NCBI GenBank assembly: GCA_963839285.1
Contig: CAWIUN010000020.1
Coordinates: 496,001-560,000 of the forward strand
DNA: 64,000 bases
DNA from: DASSSQ01 sp963839285
Lineage (GTDB): Bacteria > Actinomycetota > Thermoleophilia > Gaiellales > Gaiellaceae
Direction of reading: 5' to 3'
Shown: positions 45,500 to 54,186 of the stretch, piece by piece
Layout: each line of letters begins with the position of its first letter
How positions within the stretch are numbered: position 1 is the stretch's first letter
The notes under the pieces: generated by a model
What the model was told of the DNA's origin: nothing
The model's input: only the letters and a program-made list of their open reading frames with translations
The model's database searches: none
Translations under genes and position numbers: made by a program

Positions 45500-46489
45500 C
45501 TAGGCGGGCAGCGGCCCGATCCCGCGCGCGAGCCGGTGCGAGGCCTCGTAGAGGCCGGTCCAGATCGCCGTGTGGTCGAGGTAGGCCCGCGCGGCCCGGG
45601 CGCCGCGGAGCCCCCAGGAGCCGTCGTAGCTCTCGTAGCCCGCGCGCGCCGCGGCCGGCTCGATCTGCGTGCCCTCGTGCCACTCGTTGTAGCTCGTGAT
45701 CGTGACGACGTCGGCGCGGGAGGCGATCGCCGCCTGCCACATCGCGTCGTAGGTGCCGCCGCCGCGGCGGGGCTTGACGCGCGGGTCGCCGGAGCCCCGG
45801 CGGGCGTCGTAGCCCGGCCCGACGGACGGGAAGCAGAGGAGCCCGGCGGCGCGCGCCTGCGCGCACAGGCGCGGGAACGACTCGGCGCCGTAGGTGTAGA
45901 CGTCGTAGGTGTAGACGCCGTCGAAGTGGCCGCGGAGCGCCTGCCCGACGAGGCCGGTCTGGGCCAGCACGCGCACGTCCGCCGGCAGCTCGTCGTTCAT
46001 CGCCGCCCACTCCTCGAGCGGCAGGTCGGCGGGCCGGTAGACGTAGAACGTCCAGATCCCGAGGGCGTGCAGGGCGAGGATGTCCGCCTCGGTGCTCGCG
46101 ACCGTCCGGCCGCCGTAGGGCTCGATGTGGACCGAGACGACGAGCCCCTGCGCGCCGGCGGCGGCGATCACCTGGGGCAGCCGCGCGTCCTCGGGCGAGC
46201 CCCTCCCCCACCAGGAGACGACGATCTCGGAGATGCCCGCCTGCCGGATCTCGGTCATCTGCGAGCCGAGGACGAGCCGGTTCGAGCTCGAGTAGATCCC
46301 TCGCGCCGGCCAGTAGTTCGAGGCGATGTCGAGCGGCGGCGTGTGCCCGCGCTGCTGCCAGTGCGCGAAGCCCCCGTCCGCCGACGGCGTCCCGTACCAG
46401 GGGTAGTAGAACGCGGCGACCCGGTCCGTGGCCGACGCGCTCGCGGGGACGATCAGCGCGAGCAGCACGCAGGAGAGGATGAGCCGCAC
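45500..46489 (-). CDS. secreted glycoside hydrolase family 99-like protein
   Basis: 329 residues. A signal peptide (MRLILSCVLLALIVPASASA) is followed by the GH99 core: VAAFYYPWYGTP near 24, EIVVSWWGRGSPED near 90, GLVVSVHIEPYGGR near 115, and VTITSYNEWHEGTQIEP near 265, which carries the catalytic acid residues. GH99 enzymes cut alpha-mannosides internally. The GDP-mannose enzyme nearby hints at mannan handling, but the link is inference. Confidence 0.82.
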   Translation of the reverse strand: MRLILSCVLLALIVPASASATDRVAAFYYPWYGTPSADGGFAHWQQRGHTPPLDIASNYWPARGIYSSSNRLVLGSQMTEIRQAGISEIVVSWWGRGSPEDARLPQVIAAAGAQGLVVSVHIEPYGGRTVASTEADILALHALGIWTFYVYRPADLPLEEWAAMNDELPADVRVLAQTGLVGQALRGHFDGVYTYDVYTYGAESFPRLCAQARAAGLLCFPSVGPGYDARRGSGDPRVKPRRGGGTYDAMWQAAIASRADVVTITSYNEWHEGTQIEPAAARAGYESYDGSWGLRGARAARAYLDHTAIWTGLYEASHRLARGIGPLPA

Positions 46490-46567
46490 GTTCGAGGTCG
46501 GGACCGGGACGGAGGGGTGCCCGCATCATCGCATCCGCGCCAGACGGGGAACAGGCACAATCGGGGG

Positions 46568-46693
46568 ATGCGCCGCAGGCCGCTCGTGCTCGCAGTCGCC
46601 GCCGTGGCCGTCCCGGCCGCCGTCTCGCTCGCGGCCGCGTTCGCCGACCCGCGCGGAACGGCGCGTGCGCTCCTGCGCCGGCTGCCCTCCTAG
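46568..46693 (+). CDS. possible small exported or membrane peptide
   Basis: 41 residues: basic start, then one hydrophobic helix (VLAVAAVAVPAAVSLAAAFA) and a basic tail. CACAAT, 6 nt before the ATG, resembles the -10 boxes used elsewhere here. No homologue known to me; could be spurious. Confidence 0.35.
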   Translation: MRRRPLVLAVAAVAVPAAVSLAAAFADPRGTARALLRRLPS

Positions 46694-46721
46694 CCTCCGC
46701 CGACCGGGCGGTCGCCGGCGA

Positions 46722-47036
46722 CTAGGCGCGGAGCAGCGTCCGGAGCAGCGCGTGGGCGGTCGCGCGCGTCGCGTCCTCGTCGAGCTGGCGCAGCAGCCCC
46801 GCGGCGAGCTCGAGCAGGCGAAGCTGCGGCCGGCGCTCGGCGGCGAGCCGCCCCAGCCAGCGGGCGGCGGCGCGCTCGAAGCGCGGGTCGCCGGCGCGCG
46901 CGAGCAGCTCGGTCAGCGCGAGCGCGTCCTCGAGCGTCAGCCCGGGCAGCTCGCGCGCCGTCGCGAGCGCGACCGCGACGTTCCCGCGCGCGACCGCGTG
47001 CTGGAAGGCTCCGTGCGTCGATCCGGCAGCGCCCAC
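46722..47036 (-). CDS. small alpha-helical hypothetical protein
   Basis: 104 residues from GTG 47036. All-helical, with an ankyrin-like first repeat (AFQHAVARGNVAVALATARE) and leucine-rich helices (LTLEDALALTELLARAGDPR). No cysteines or membrane helices. It lies 30 bp downstream of the NhaA-DsbA gene on the same strand. Family not recognised. Confidence 0.55.
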   Translation of the reverse strand: MGAAGSTHGAFQHAVARGNVAVALATARELPGLTLEDALALTELLARAGDPRFERAAARWLGRLAAERRPQLRLLELAAGLLRQLDEDATRATAHALLRTLLRA

Positions 47037-47066
47037 GAACGCATGTTCGCACAGGCCCGGTGCGGG

Positions 47067-48941
47067 CTAGCCGGCGATCAGCGCCCGCGCCCGCGCCGCG
47101 CGGACGGCGGCGGTCAGCGAGTCGATGTCGTAGGCGCCGTGGTGGCGGCGGCCGTTGACGAAGAAGCTCGGCGTGCCGGAGACGCCGCTGAGGTCGGCCG
47201 AGTCGACGTCGCGCGCGACGCGGGCCGAGCCCGCGTGCTCGCCGAGGTCGGCTGCGAACCGCTCCACGTCGAGGCCGAGCTCCTCGGCGTAGCGGATCAG
47301 GTCGGGGCGCCTGAGCGCGTCCTGACGCTCGAGGAGGAGGTCGTGCATCGGCCAGAACGCGTCCTGCGCGGCGGCCGCCTCGGCCGCCTCGGCCGCGAGC
47401 TGCGCGTACGGGTGGACGTCGTGCAGCGGCAGGTGCCGCCAGACGTAGCGGACGTCGCCGTGCTCGGCCAGGAGCTCGCGGATCGTCTCCTCGGCGCGCC
47501 CGCAGTAGGGACACTGGAAGTCGCCGTACTCGACGACGGTGACGGACGCGTCCTCGGGGCCGCGCACGTGGTCGTGCGCGGGGTCGACGGGGTCGGCGAG
47601 GTCGACGATCGCCTCGTCGTCGCCGAGCAGCGCCCGGAGGCGCAGCCGCTTCGGCAGCCGCCGCAGCGCCCGGAAGACGCCCGTCGACGTCAGCGCCGCG
47701 GCGAGCGCGGCGGTCAGCACGCCGAGCTTCGCCTCCTCGAGCTCGGTTCCCGCGAACGCGTGCGTGGCGACGAGCAGCGCGACGGTGAAGCCGATCCCGG
47801 CGACGGCGCCCGCGCCCGCGACGACGCCCCAGCCGACGGGCGGCCGCAGCCTGCCGCGCGTCGCGGCGGTGACGAGCCAGGCCGTGCCGGTGATCCCGAG
47901 CGGCTTCCCGAGCACGTAGCCGAGCAGGATCCCGAGCGTCACGGGCGACGCGTACGCGTGCGCGAGGAAGCCGCTGTCGATCGCGATCCCGATGTTCGCG
48001 AGCGCGAACAGCGGCACGATCGCGTAGCCCGTCCACGGGTGGTAGAGCTGCTGCAGCCGCGCGTTCGGCGAGATCGCGAGCTGCAGGCCGCGCCGGGCCG
48101 TCCGCTCGAGCTCGGGCGTCGGCTGCTCGCGGAAGCGGCGGAAGAGGTCGGTCGCGCGCTCGAGGTCGACGCGCGCGGCCGGGTACGCGTAGGTGATCAG
48201 GCCCATCGCGAGGCCGACCGCGATCGGGTCGACCCCCGACTCGAAGACGGCGACCCAGAGCGCGATCCCGAGGACGGCGTAGACGAGCCCGACCCGGACG
48301 CCGGCGGCACGCACGGCCAGCACGAGGGCGAAGATCCCGAGCGCGGCGAAGAGCGGCGTCCAGTCGATCGCGCCGCTGTAGACCGTGGCGATCACGACCA
48401 GGGCGACGAGGTCGTCGACGACCGCGAGGGTGAGCATGAACGCGCGCAGCCGGTCGGGCAGGTTCCGGCCCACGAGCGCGAGCATCCCGAGCACGAACGC
48501 CGTGTCGGTGGACATCGCGGCGCCCCAGCCGTGCGCGGAGGCGTGGCCGGCGTTGATCGCGAGGAAGATCGCGACCGGAGCGGCCATGCCGCCCAGCCCG
48601 GCCAGGAACGGCAGGGTGACGCGGCTGCGCTGCCGCAGCTCGCCGATGTCGAACTCGCGGCGCGCCTCGAGCCCGACGACGAAGAAGAACAGCGCCATCA
48701 GCCCGTGGTTGACCCAGCCCCGCACGTCCTGGGCCAGCTCGTGGCCGCCGAGGCGGAACGAGAGCCGCGTCGCCCAGACCCGCTCGTAGGAGCCGAGGTC
48801 GACGTTCGCCCACGCGAGCGCGGCGAGGGTCGCCCCGAGCAGGACGGCCGCGCTGCCGGTCTCGGTGCCGAGGAAGTCGCGCAGCGGCGTGCGGAGGCTC
48901 CGCCCCCAGGCCGTGCGGCCGGTGCCGTTCGCCGTCGCCAT
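47067..48941 (-). CDS. nhaA: NhaA-type Na+/H+ antiporter fused to a DsbA-like thioredoxin domain
   Basis: 624 residues. Residues 1-430 are a full NhaA with about twelve helices; the paired aspartates are in LAVVDDLVALVVIA near 170 and MSTDTAFVLGML lies just before. After a short linker a thioredoxin-fold domain (about 455-620) has FQCPYCGRAEE with a CPYC redox pair near 478 and the cis-Pro loop GVSGTPSFFVNGRRHHG. The fusion suggests redox and ion homeostasis are joined at the membrane. Start ATG 48941. Confidence 0.9.
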   Translation of the reverse strand: MATANGTGRTAWGRSLRTPLRDFLGTETGSAAVLLGATLAALAWANVDLGSYERVWATRLSFRLGGHELAQDVRGWVNHGLMALFFFVVGLEARREFDIGELRQRSRVTLPFLAGLGGMAAPVAIFLAINAGHASAHGWGAAMSTDTAFVLGMLALVGRNLPDRLRAFMLTLAVVDDLVALVVIATVYSGAIDWTPLFAALGIFALVLAVRAAGVRVGLVYAVLGIALWVAVFESGVDPIAVGLAMGLITYAYPAARVDLERATDLFRRFREQPTPELERTARRGLQLAISPNARLQQLYHPWTGYAIVPLFALANIGIAIDSGFLAHAYASPVTLGILLGYVLGKPLGITGTAWLVTAATRGRLRPPVGWGVVAGAGAVAGIGFTVALLVATHAFAGTELEEAKLGVLTAALAAALTSTGVFRALRRLPKRLRLRALLGDDEAIVDLADPVDPAHDHVRGPEDASVTVVEYGDFQCPYCGRAEETIRELLAEHGDVRYVWRHLPLHDVHPYAQLAAEAAEAAAAQDAFWPMHDLLLERQDALRRPDLIRYAEELGLDVERFAADLGEHAGSARVARDVDSADLSGVSGTPSFFVNGRRHHGAYDIDSLTAAVRAARARALIAG

Positions 48942-49074
48942 GACGTCGAACTATCGCAACGACGCGCGGCCGTCTGCGCTTCCGGGCCTGCCCGCCGTCA
49001 CCGATGTCGCGGCCGTGTAGCGAACTGTCGCCCGCCGCGGTCAGCGGCGCCGCTACAGGGCATCCGTCCGATGA

Positions 49075-49330
49075 CTACGCTGCCTCCCACGGCACGGGTT
49101 GCATCTTTCGTGTCGAGACGTCGAGGTACTCCCCGCGATAGCCGCAGAAATAGAGCAGTGCCAGCTCGATGCATGCCGACGTGAGTTCGGCAAGTTCGAC
49201 GCGGGCCATGACCGGCATCCCGAAGATGTCGCCTGCACGGCTCTTCGGGTGCACGAGCTTGTTGCGGAACCCCACGATCGCCCGCGCCGCGTCTGTCCAA
49301 TCCTCCGGGCAGTGTATCGCACACCGTCAT
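49075..49330 (-). pseudogene. C-terminal fragment of a HEPN-type protein
   Basis: A frame ending at 49075 reads WTDAARAIVGFRNKLVHPKS, then a helical end (ELAELTSACIELALLYFCGY). RNKLVH fits the HEPN RNase/dimer motif R-x4-H. It has no start of its own; the matching N-terminal part lies at 49.6-50.8 kb on the same strand. GC is clearly lower than in flanking genes. Reads as a broken gene. Confidence 0.6.
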
Positions 49331-49594
49331 TTCGTAGGTTCGCGCGTGCGGCAAGCATCAACCGACCTGAGGATGGAACAGATGCGGAAAGGCAGAGCAA
49401 TGCTCGCTGGCCTTCTGGCTGCGGCGAGACTTGGCGTGCCGAGCGCGGCGCTCGACGACAATTGCTACAACGGAGCGGCCGGAGAGCGTTCAGCACGAAC
49501 GCCGGCCGATTCTCACAGCCGTACGAAGGGACGCTTGGCTCGACCGTCGGTCGGCATTAGTCACGGCGCTGGGGCTTGCGGCGGCCGTCGAGGA
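49331..49594. other. sequence separating the two HEPN-gene fragments
   Basis: About 265-320 bp of lower-GC DNA with no convincing gene; a plus-strand frame from about 49384 starts with a hydrophobic run (MLAGLLAAARLGVP) and then becomes low-complexity. No transposase or clear terminal repeats were seen. It could be an insertion or a local rearrangement. Confidence 0.45.
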
Positions 49595-50785
49595 TCACTG
49601 GCGGCGCCGCACCCGGCCCGAAAAGACGAAAACCCCGCCAGAGCGGTCCTTCGCAAGAGCCCGTAACTTGTGGCTCCGTTCAGGGATTGCACGGTCGATC
49701 TGGAGATGATCAAGCAGGCTTGCGATGTGTCGTTCCGCCCGGTCGCGACCAGAATCCCACGCCTTCGGCGTCACGACCTTCTCGTCCTCGACCAAGATCA
49801 TCCAGCCGAGCAACTCCAACGCGACTTGCCCCAGCACGACTGACGATTCCGCCGGATCGGAAGGGTTCGCCTCGACGAGCCAGGAGATTGCAAGCTCCAA
49901 CGACTCTCGCCACCGAGTGTCGTCCCATCGACTCATGAAACCCGGAAACGCGCTGATCAGCGGCTCTGGTTCGTGCCAGTCGAACCAGGTGCGGTTGAAG
50001 CGCCACGGATCTACCGACGACCCCGACCACTCCCGCCAGACTCGCACGTCGTCGCGGAAGCCAGTGGCAAGAAGAGGCGGCGTCCAAAAGCCGCGTGCGA
50101 ACGCCAAGAAATATCGGACTGCCCGCTCGAACTGGTGGGCCCTCGCCAGGGAGAACGGCTTCCCGTCGCTTCGGCGAAATTCACCGACGTGCGTTGCAGC
50201 AGAGCCCCCCTCCGCCTGGAGGCGTTGGGTAATGCTCTGTAGGTTCTGCCGGGCGTCGAGACGACATCTCCACCCCCCGCCTTGAAGCGTCATTGATCCC
50301 ATCCAAGCGTTTCCTGCTCCGTCAGTGAGCATCTCGCCTGGTACCTGGGGCCAGTTCGGAAGAACGAACGTGACGCGGTCGGTCTTGCCCAGCTTTCCGC
50401 CTTCCAGTGTTGTAGGGCGACACACGCCTTCCACGCGACTGTTCGTTCCGATGGAGACGCGGGTGAGATGAACGGCCAGTACCGCGCTGTCTTCGTCGTG
50501 CAGGCGGATGGATGTCGCCGCGTCGGCCGGCGTTGTCGGGCGGACATCGACCCCAACGACTTCGACCCTCACCCGTGTGGAGGGAAGCCAGTTGAGCCGA
50601 ATGACGGCATGTCCGCTCGTATCGCCGCCCGCCCCCGACAGCGTTGCGTCGCCTTCGTAAAGGAGGACAGGCTCACCGCCGTCTCCCAGCGGATACGGCG
50701 GCTCAATAGGCGTCTCTGCCATCGGGAACTCGATCGGCGAGAAATCCTCCGCCACTTCCAAGACCTTTCCAAGTACGGCGGGCAA
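49595..50785 (-). pseudogene. N-terminal part of an ApeA/HEPN-like protein of unknown function
   Basis: 396 codons from TTG 50785; the frame is open upstream to a TGA at the tRNA edge, so the true start is unclear or lost. Much Trp (YFLAFARGFWTPPLLATGF, FNRTWFDWHEPEPLISAF), as in HEPN-linked defence-type proteins. The last helix, IDRAIPERSHKLRALAKD, should lead into the HEPN motif region, which instead sits at 49.08-49.33 kb. GC is lower than in neighbours. Family assignment is by overall pattern only. Confidence 0.55.
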
Positions 50786-50803
50786 CTGCCAGTCGGACGA
50801 GAA

Positions 50804-50829
50804 AAGCCCTGCACGTAGCAGGGCTTTCT
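50804..50829 (-). terminator. terminator after tRNA-Pro
   Basis: Stem AAGCCCTGC/GCAGGGCTT (50805-50813 with 50819-50827), 5-nt loop, followed on the minus strand by TTCTC. Confidence 0.75.
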
Positions 50830-50835
50830 CTCAGT

Positions 50836-50909
50836 CGGGGCGCCGAGATTTGAACTCGGGACCTCTAGTCCCCCAGACTAGCGCGCTAACCAGGCTGCGC
50901 CACGCCCCG
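50836..50909 (-). tRNA. tRNA-Pro (anticodon GGG)
   Basis: A complete cloverleaf on the minus strand: 7-bp acceptor stem CGGGGCG/CGCCCCG, D-arm GCGC-AGCCTGGTTA-GCGC, anticodon arm CTAGT-CTGGGGG-ACTAG with GGG in the loop, T-arm CCGAG-TTCAAAT-CTCGG, discriminator A. No encoded CCA. The C1-G72 pair is typical for proline. Its 3' end borders the decayed HEPN gene, a usual integration spot. Confidence 0.95.
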
Positions 50910-50997
50910 CTCCGGCCATCGTAGCGCAGCGGCATCCCGCACCTTCCGGGAGCGCTCCCGCGTTGCACCTCCGGCAGACGAGCGAACGGGAGGGCGC

Positions 50998-51858
50998 ATG
51001 GGAGTCCGGGAGACCACGGTAGCGAGACGGGAGCTGCAGGCCGACGCCGAGTCCGGCCGCGGCTGGTACGCGGCGATCGCGCGCGGCGGCCTCGTCGCCA
51101 AGGGCGCCTCCTACGGGCTCGTCGGCGTGCTCGCGCTCGGGCTCGCGATCGGCGAGGGCGGCAAGGCGACGAGCCGCCAGGGCGCCCTGCACACGCTGGC
51201 GCAGAACGCCTTCGGCAAGGTCGTGCTGATCCTGCTCGCGATCGGCTTCGCGGCCTACGCGCTCTGGCGGCTGATCGAGGCCGTCGTCGAGCGCGAGGAC
51301 GAGGACGGCGCCGAGGGCGCCGCGAAGGCCTGGGGCAAGCGCGCCGCCTACGTCGGCCGCGGGATCGTCTACGCCGCGCTCACCTACTCGACCGTCAAGA
51401 TCCTGCTCGGCGCCGGCGGCGGCCAGGGCGGCAACGGCAAGACCAGGCAGACGACGGCGGCGGTGCTCTCCTGGCCCGCCGGGACCTGGCTCGTCGGCGC
51501 CGCCGGGCTCGTCGTCGTCGGCGTCGGCCTCTGGAACGCCTACCGGGGCCTGTCGCGGAGCTTCGCCGACTCGTGGCGCGAGGGCCGGCTGCACGGCGCC
51601 GCGCGCACCTGGGGCTGCCGGGTCGGCGTCGTCGGCCATCTCGCCCGCGGGCTCGTCTTCGTCCTGATCGGCATCTTCGCGGTCAAGGCGGCCGTCACCT
51701 ACGACCCGAAAGAGGCGATCGGCCTCGACGGCGCGCTGCAGAAGCTCGCCGCGTCGGGCTACGGCCCGTACCTGCTCGGCCTCACCGCCGCCGGCCTCGT
51801 CTGCTACGGCGTCTACTGCCTCGTCGACGCCCGCTACCGGGACGTGTCCGCGGGGTAG
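50998..51858 (+). CDS. DUF1206 membrane protein
   Basis: 286 residues. Three repeats, each with an Arg/Gly turn and two helices: ARGGLVAKGASYGLVGVLAL, YVGRGIVYAALTYSTVK and HLARGLVFVLIGIFAVKAAV. This threefold layout is DUF1206. Function unknown. ATG 50998. Confidence 0.85.
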   Translation: MGVRETTVARRELQADAESGRGWYAAIARGGLVAKGASYGLVGVLALGLAIGEGGKATSRQGALHTLAQNAFGKVVLILLAIGFAAYALWRLIEAVVEREDEDGAEGAAKAWGKRAAYVGRGIVYAALTYSTVKILLGAGGGQGGNGKTRQTTAAVLSWPAGTWLVGAAGLVVVGVGLWNAYRGLSRSFADSWREGRLHGAARTWGCRVGVVGHLARGLVFVLIGIFAVKAAVTYDPKEAIGLDGALQKLAASGYGPYLLGLTAAGLVCYGVYCLVDARYRDVSAG

Positions 51859-51905
51859 CCTCCTCGCCTCCCGGTCCGCGAGACTGCCGCCGAGAGGAGG
51901 AAGAC

Positions 51906-52067
51906 ATGGCCGCGATGGAGGAGCCGACCCGCGACGAGCTCGCCGCGCTGCTGCGCGAGGCGGAGCGGGCCCACGGCGAGTACGAGCGCGAGCTGGGCGC
52001 CCGCGACGAGGACTGGCCCGGCTGGTACGCCGGCTACATCCTCGACCGGCTGCGCGAGCGGGCCTAG
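51906..52067 (+). CDS. small acidic hypothetical protein
   Basis: 53 residues: EEPTRDELAALLREAERAHG then EDWPGWYAGYILDRLRERA. A GAGAGGAGGAAG Shine-Dalgarno, 5-6 nt before the ATG, supports translation. The Trp-rich end (WPGWYA) is common in short actinobacterial proteins. Function unknown. Overlaps the convergent HAD gene's stop by 4 bp. Confidence 0.65.
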   Translation: MAAMEEPTRDELAALLREAERAHGEYERELGARDEDWPGWYAGYILDRLRERA

Positions 52068-52843
52068 CCGAGCTCGCCGACGAGGTCGGCGATCGAGTCG
52101 ACGATCCGCGAGGGGCGGAACGGATAGCGCTCCGCCTCGTCGCGGGTCGTCGAGCCCGTCAGCACGAGCACCGTGTGCATGCCCGCCTCGAGGCCGGCGA
52201 CGACGTCGGTGTCCATCCGGTCGCCGACCATCGCCGTCGTCTCGGAATGGGCGTCGATCGCGTTCAGCGCCGAGCGCATCATCAGCGGGTTCGGCTTGCC
52301 GACGAAGTACGGCTCGACGCCCGAGGCCCGGCTGATCAGCGCCGCGACCGAGCCGGTCGCGGGCAGCGGCCCGTCCGGGGTCGGGCCGGTCGTGTCGGGG
52401 TTCGTCGCGATGAAGCGGGCGCCGGCGACGATCAGCCGGATCGCCTGCGTGATCCGCTCGAAGCTGTACGTGCGCGTCTCCCCGAGCACGACGTAGTCCG
52501 GCTCCCGCTCGGTCATCGTGTAGCCGACCGAGTGGAGGGCCGTCGTCAGCCCGGCCTCGCCGATCACGAACGCCGACCCGCGCGGGCGCTGGCGCTCGAG
52601 GAAGCTCGCCGTCGCGAGCGCCGACGTCCAGATCGCCTCCTCCGGCACCTCGAGCCCGCTCCGCGCGAGCCGGGCGGCGAGGTCGCGGCGCGTGTAGATC
52701 GAGTTGTTCGTCAGGACGAGGAACGGCAGACCGCGCTCGCGCAGCCGCAGCAGGAAGCGGTCGGCGCCGGGGATGGCGGCGTCCTCGTGCACGAGCACGC
52801 CGTCCATGTCCATCAGCCAGGAGCGGATCTCTCGCTGCGGCAT
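52064..52843 (-). CDS. HAD-superfamily phosphatase, class IIA (NagD-like)
   Basis: 259 residues. HAD motif I WLMDMDGVLVHEDAAIPGA is at residue 9, motif II LTNNSIYTRRDLAARL near 43, and motif IV AMVGDRMDTDVVAGLEAGM near 210; GKPNPLMM gives the lysine. NagD/phosphoglycolate-type phosphatases share this cap. ATG 52843, with an in-frame ATG at 52852 as the alternative. Confidence 0.88.
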   Translation of the reverse strand: MPQREIRSWLMDMDGVLVHEDAAIPGADRFLLRLRERGLPFLVLTNNSIYTRRDLAARLARSGLEVPEEAIWTSALATASFLERQRPRGSAFVIGEAGLTTALHSVGYTMTEREPDYVVLGETRTYSFERITQAIRLIVAGARFIATNPDTTGPTPDGPLPATGSVAALISRASGVEPYFVGKPNPLMMRSALNAIDAHSETTAMVGDRMDTDVVAGLEAGMHTVLVLTGSTTRDEAERYPFRPSRIVDSIADLVGELG

Positions 52844-52964
52844 CGGGCGCATCTTCCCAGCGCGGCGCGGCCGGGGCGAGGAGACCCGCTCGGGCTTCCC
52901 CGGACCGGCAGCGACTCGCGCGCGCGGGCGGGACACCGCGCCGCCATGCAGCGAGCGGCCGCGG

Positions 52965-52970
52965 TACGGT
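52965..52970 (+). promoter_or_regulatory. -10 box of leaderless DUF1232 gene
   Basis: TACGGT, 6 nt before ATG 52977. Confidence 0.5.
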
Positions 52971-52976
52971 GCTGCG

Positions 52977-53360
52977 ATGCCGTGGTGGGTCGCGCTCCTC
53001 GTGGCCGCCGGCGCGCTCTGGGCCGCGCTCGTCGGGGCGCTGCTGGCGAGCGGCAGACGCGAGCAGGCGCGGTCGCTTGCGGGCTTCGTGCCGGACTGCG
53101 CGATCCTGGCCGGGCGGCTGCTCCGCGACAGGCGCGTCCCACGCCGCTGGAAGCTCGCGCTCGCGGCGCTCGCGGTCTACCTGGCGCTGCCGTTCGATCT
53201 CGTCCCGGACGTCCTCCCGGTCGTCGGGCAGCTCGACGACGCGATCCTGGTCGCGCTCGTGCTGCGGCGGCTCGTCCGAGCCGTCGGCGAACCGCTCCTG
53301 CGCGAGCACTGGCCCGGGCCCGAGCGCTCGCTCGCGCTCGTGCTCCGGGCCGCGCGCTAA
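52977..53360 (+). CDS. DUF1232 membrane protein
   Basis: 127 residues. One N-terminal helix and the DUF1232 core WKLALAALAVYLALPFDLVPDVLPVVGQLDDA near 57-88. Function unknown; related to the YkvA group. Leaderless start. Its stop overlaps the convergent DUF1918 gene by 4 bp. Confidence 0.8.
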   Translation: MPWWVALLVAAGALWAALVGALLASGRREQARSLAGFVPDCAILAGRLLRDRRVPRRWKLALAALAVYLALPFDLVPDVLPVVGQLDDAILVALVLRRLVRAVGEPLLREHWPGPERSLALVLRAAR

Positions 53361-53566
53361 CGGGTGCGGCGCGCGTGTCTGACGATCGTGTCGCTGCCCG
53401 GATAGACGATGCTCTCGTGCCCGTCCTGCCAGCGGACGCGGTAGTGCCGGTGGCCTTCCTCTCCCAGCACGTCGAGGATCTTGCCGCTGCGTGCGGGCTC
53501 GCCGACGCGATGGCCCGTCACGTCCACGAAGTCGCCTCGGCGGGGATGTCGTGCGGTCTGGGTCAC
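53357..53566 (-). CDS. DUF1918 domain protein
   Basis: 69 residues: GDFVDVTGHRVGEPARSGKI and HYRVRWQDGHESIVYPGSDT match the single SH3-like DUF1918 domain. GTG 53566 follows GGAGGTGAG. Often found near stress genes, as here (a universal stress protein is next). Confidence 0.85.
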   Translation of the reverse strand: MTQTARHPRRGDFVDVTGHRVGEPARSGKILDVLGEEGHRHYRVRWQDGHESIVYPGSDTIVRHARRTR

Positions 53567-53611
53567 GTTCTCACCTCCGGCCTTCGAGCCAACACCCTCG
53601 GGACGCGTCCG

Positions 53612-54065
53612 TCATCCGCGAGCACGCTGATCCGCATGCGGTGACGGCACGATCACGAGCGGGCAGCGTGCATGGTGAGCGCACTGCTGGCTCACCGACC
53701 CGAGCAGCAGGCCGTGAAGCCGCCCCGCCCGCGCGAGCCGACGACGAGCAGGTCGGCGCCGTCCGCCGCCTCGATCAGGCAGGCCGCCGGTGCGCCCTCG
53801 ACGACCGCGAGGCGCACCTCGACACCCGGATCGGGCCCGACGACCTCGTCGACGACGGCCTGCGCGGTCTCCTCCGCGGCGTGGCCGATCTCGGTGATCG
53901 TCTCGCTCGTGACGGGGACCCGAACCCCGGGTAGGTCGCGACCGACCAGCTCCAGACGTGGACGACGTCGAGCGTCGCCCCGGCCTCACGCGCGGCCGCG
54001 AGCGCCCAGGCGAGCGCGCGCCGCGACTCCTCGGAGCCGTCGATCCCGACGACGAACCTGCGCAT
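53612..54065 (-). CDS. universal stress protein family (two frameshifts)
   Basis: After restoring one base near 53926 and one near 53712 there are exactly 152 codons. FVVGIDGSEESRRALAWALA opens the Rossmann-like fold, VVHVW follows, and LLVVGSRGRGGFTGLLLGSVS-QQCAHHA-CPLVIV is the ATP-binding end of UspA proteins. Both breaks here are deletions, unlike most others in the window. Confidence 0.82.
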
Positions 54066-54186
54066 GGCTGCCTCCTTTCGTCCACGCCCAGGGTCGCGCG
54101 CGCCGCCCTCGGCCGCATCGGGGGAATATCCCTTACGAAAGCGGCGTTGGTTACGGAAGCGAACCGAGAGACCCGAAGGAGACCCG

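Noticed and set aside
49384..49666. Plus-strand frame in the segment between HEPN fragments
   Set aside because: Only a short hydrophobic start followed by low-complexity sequence; no transposase or other motif.
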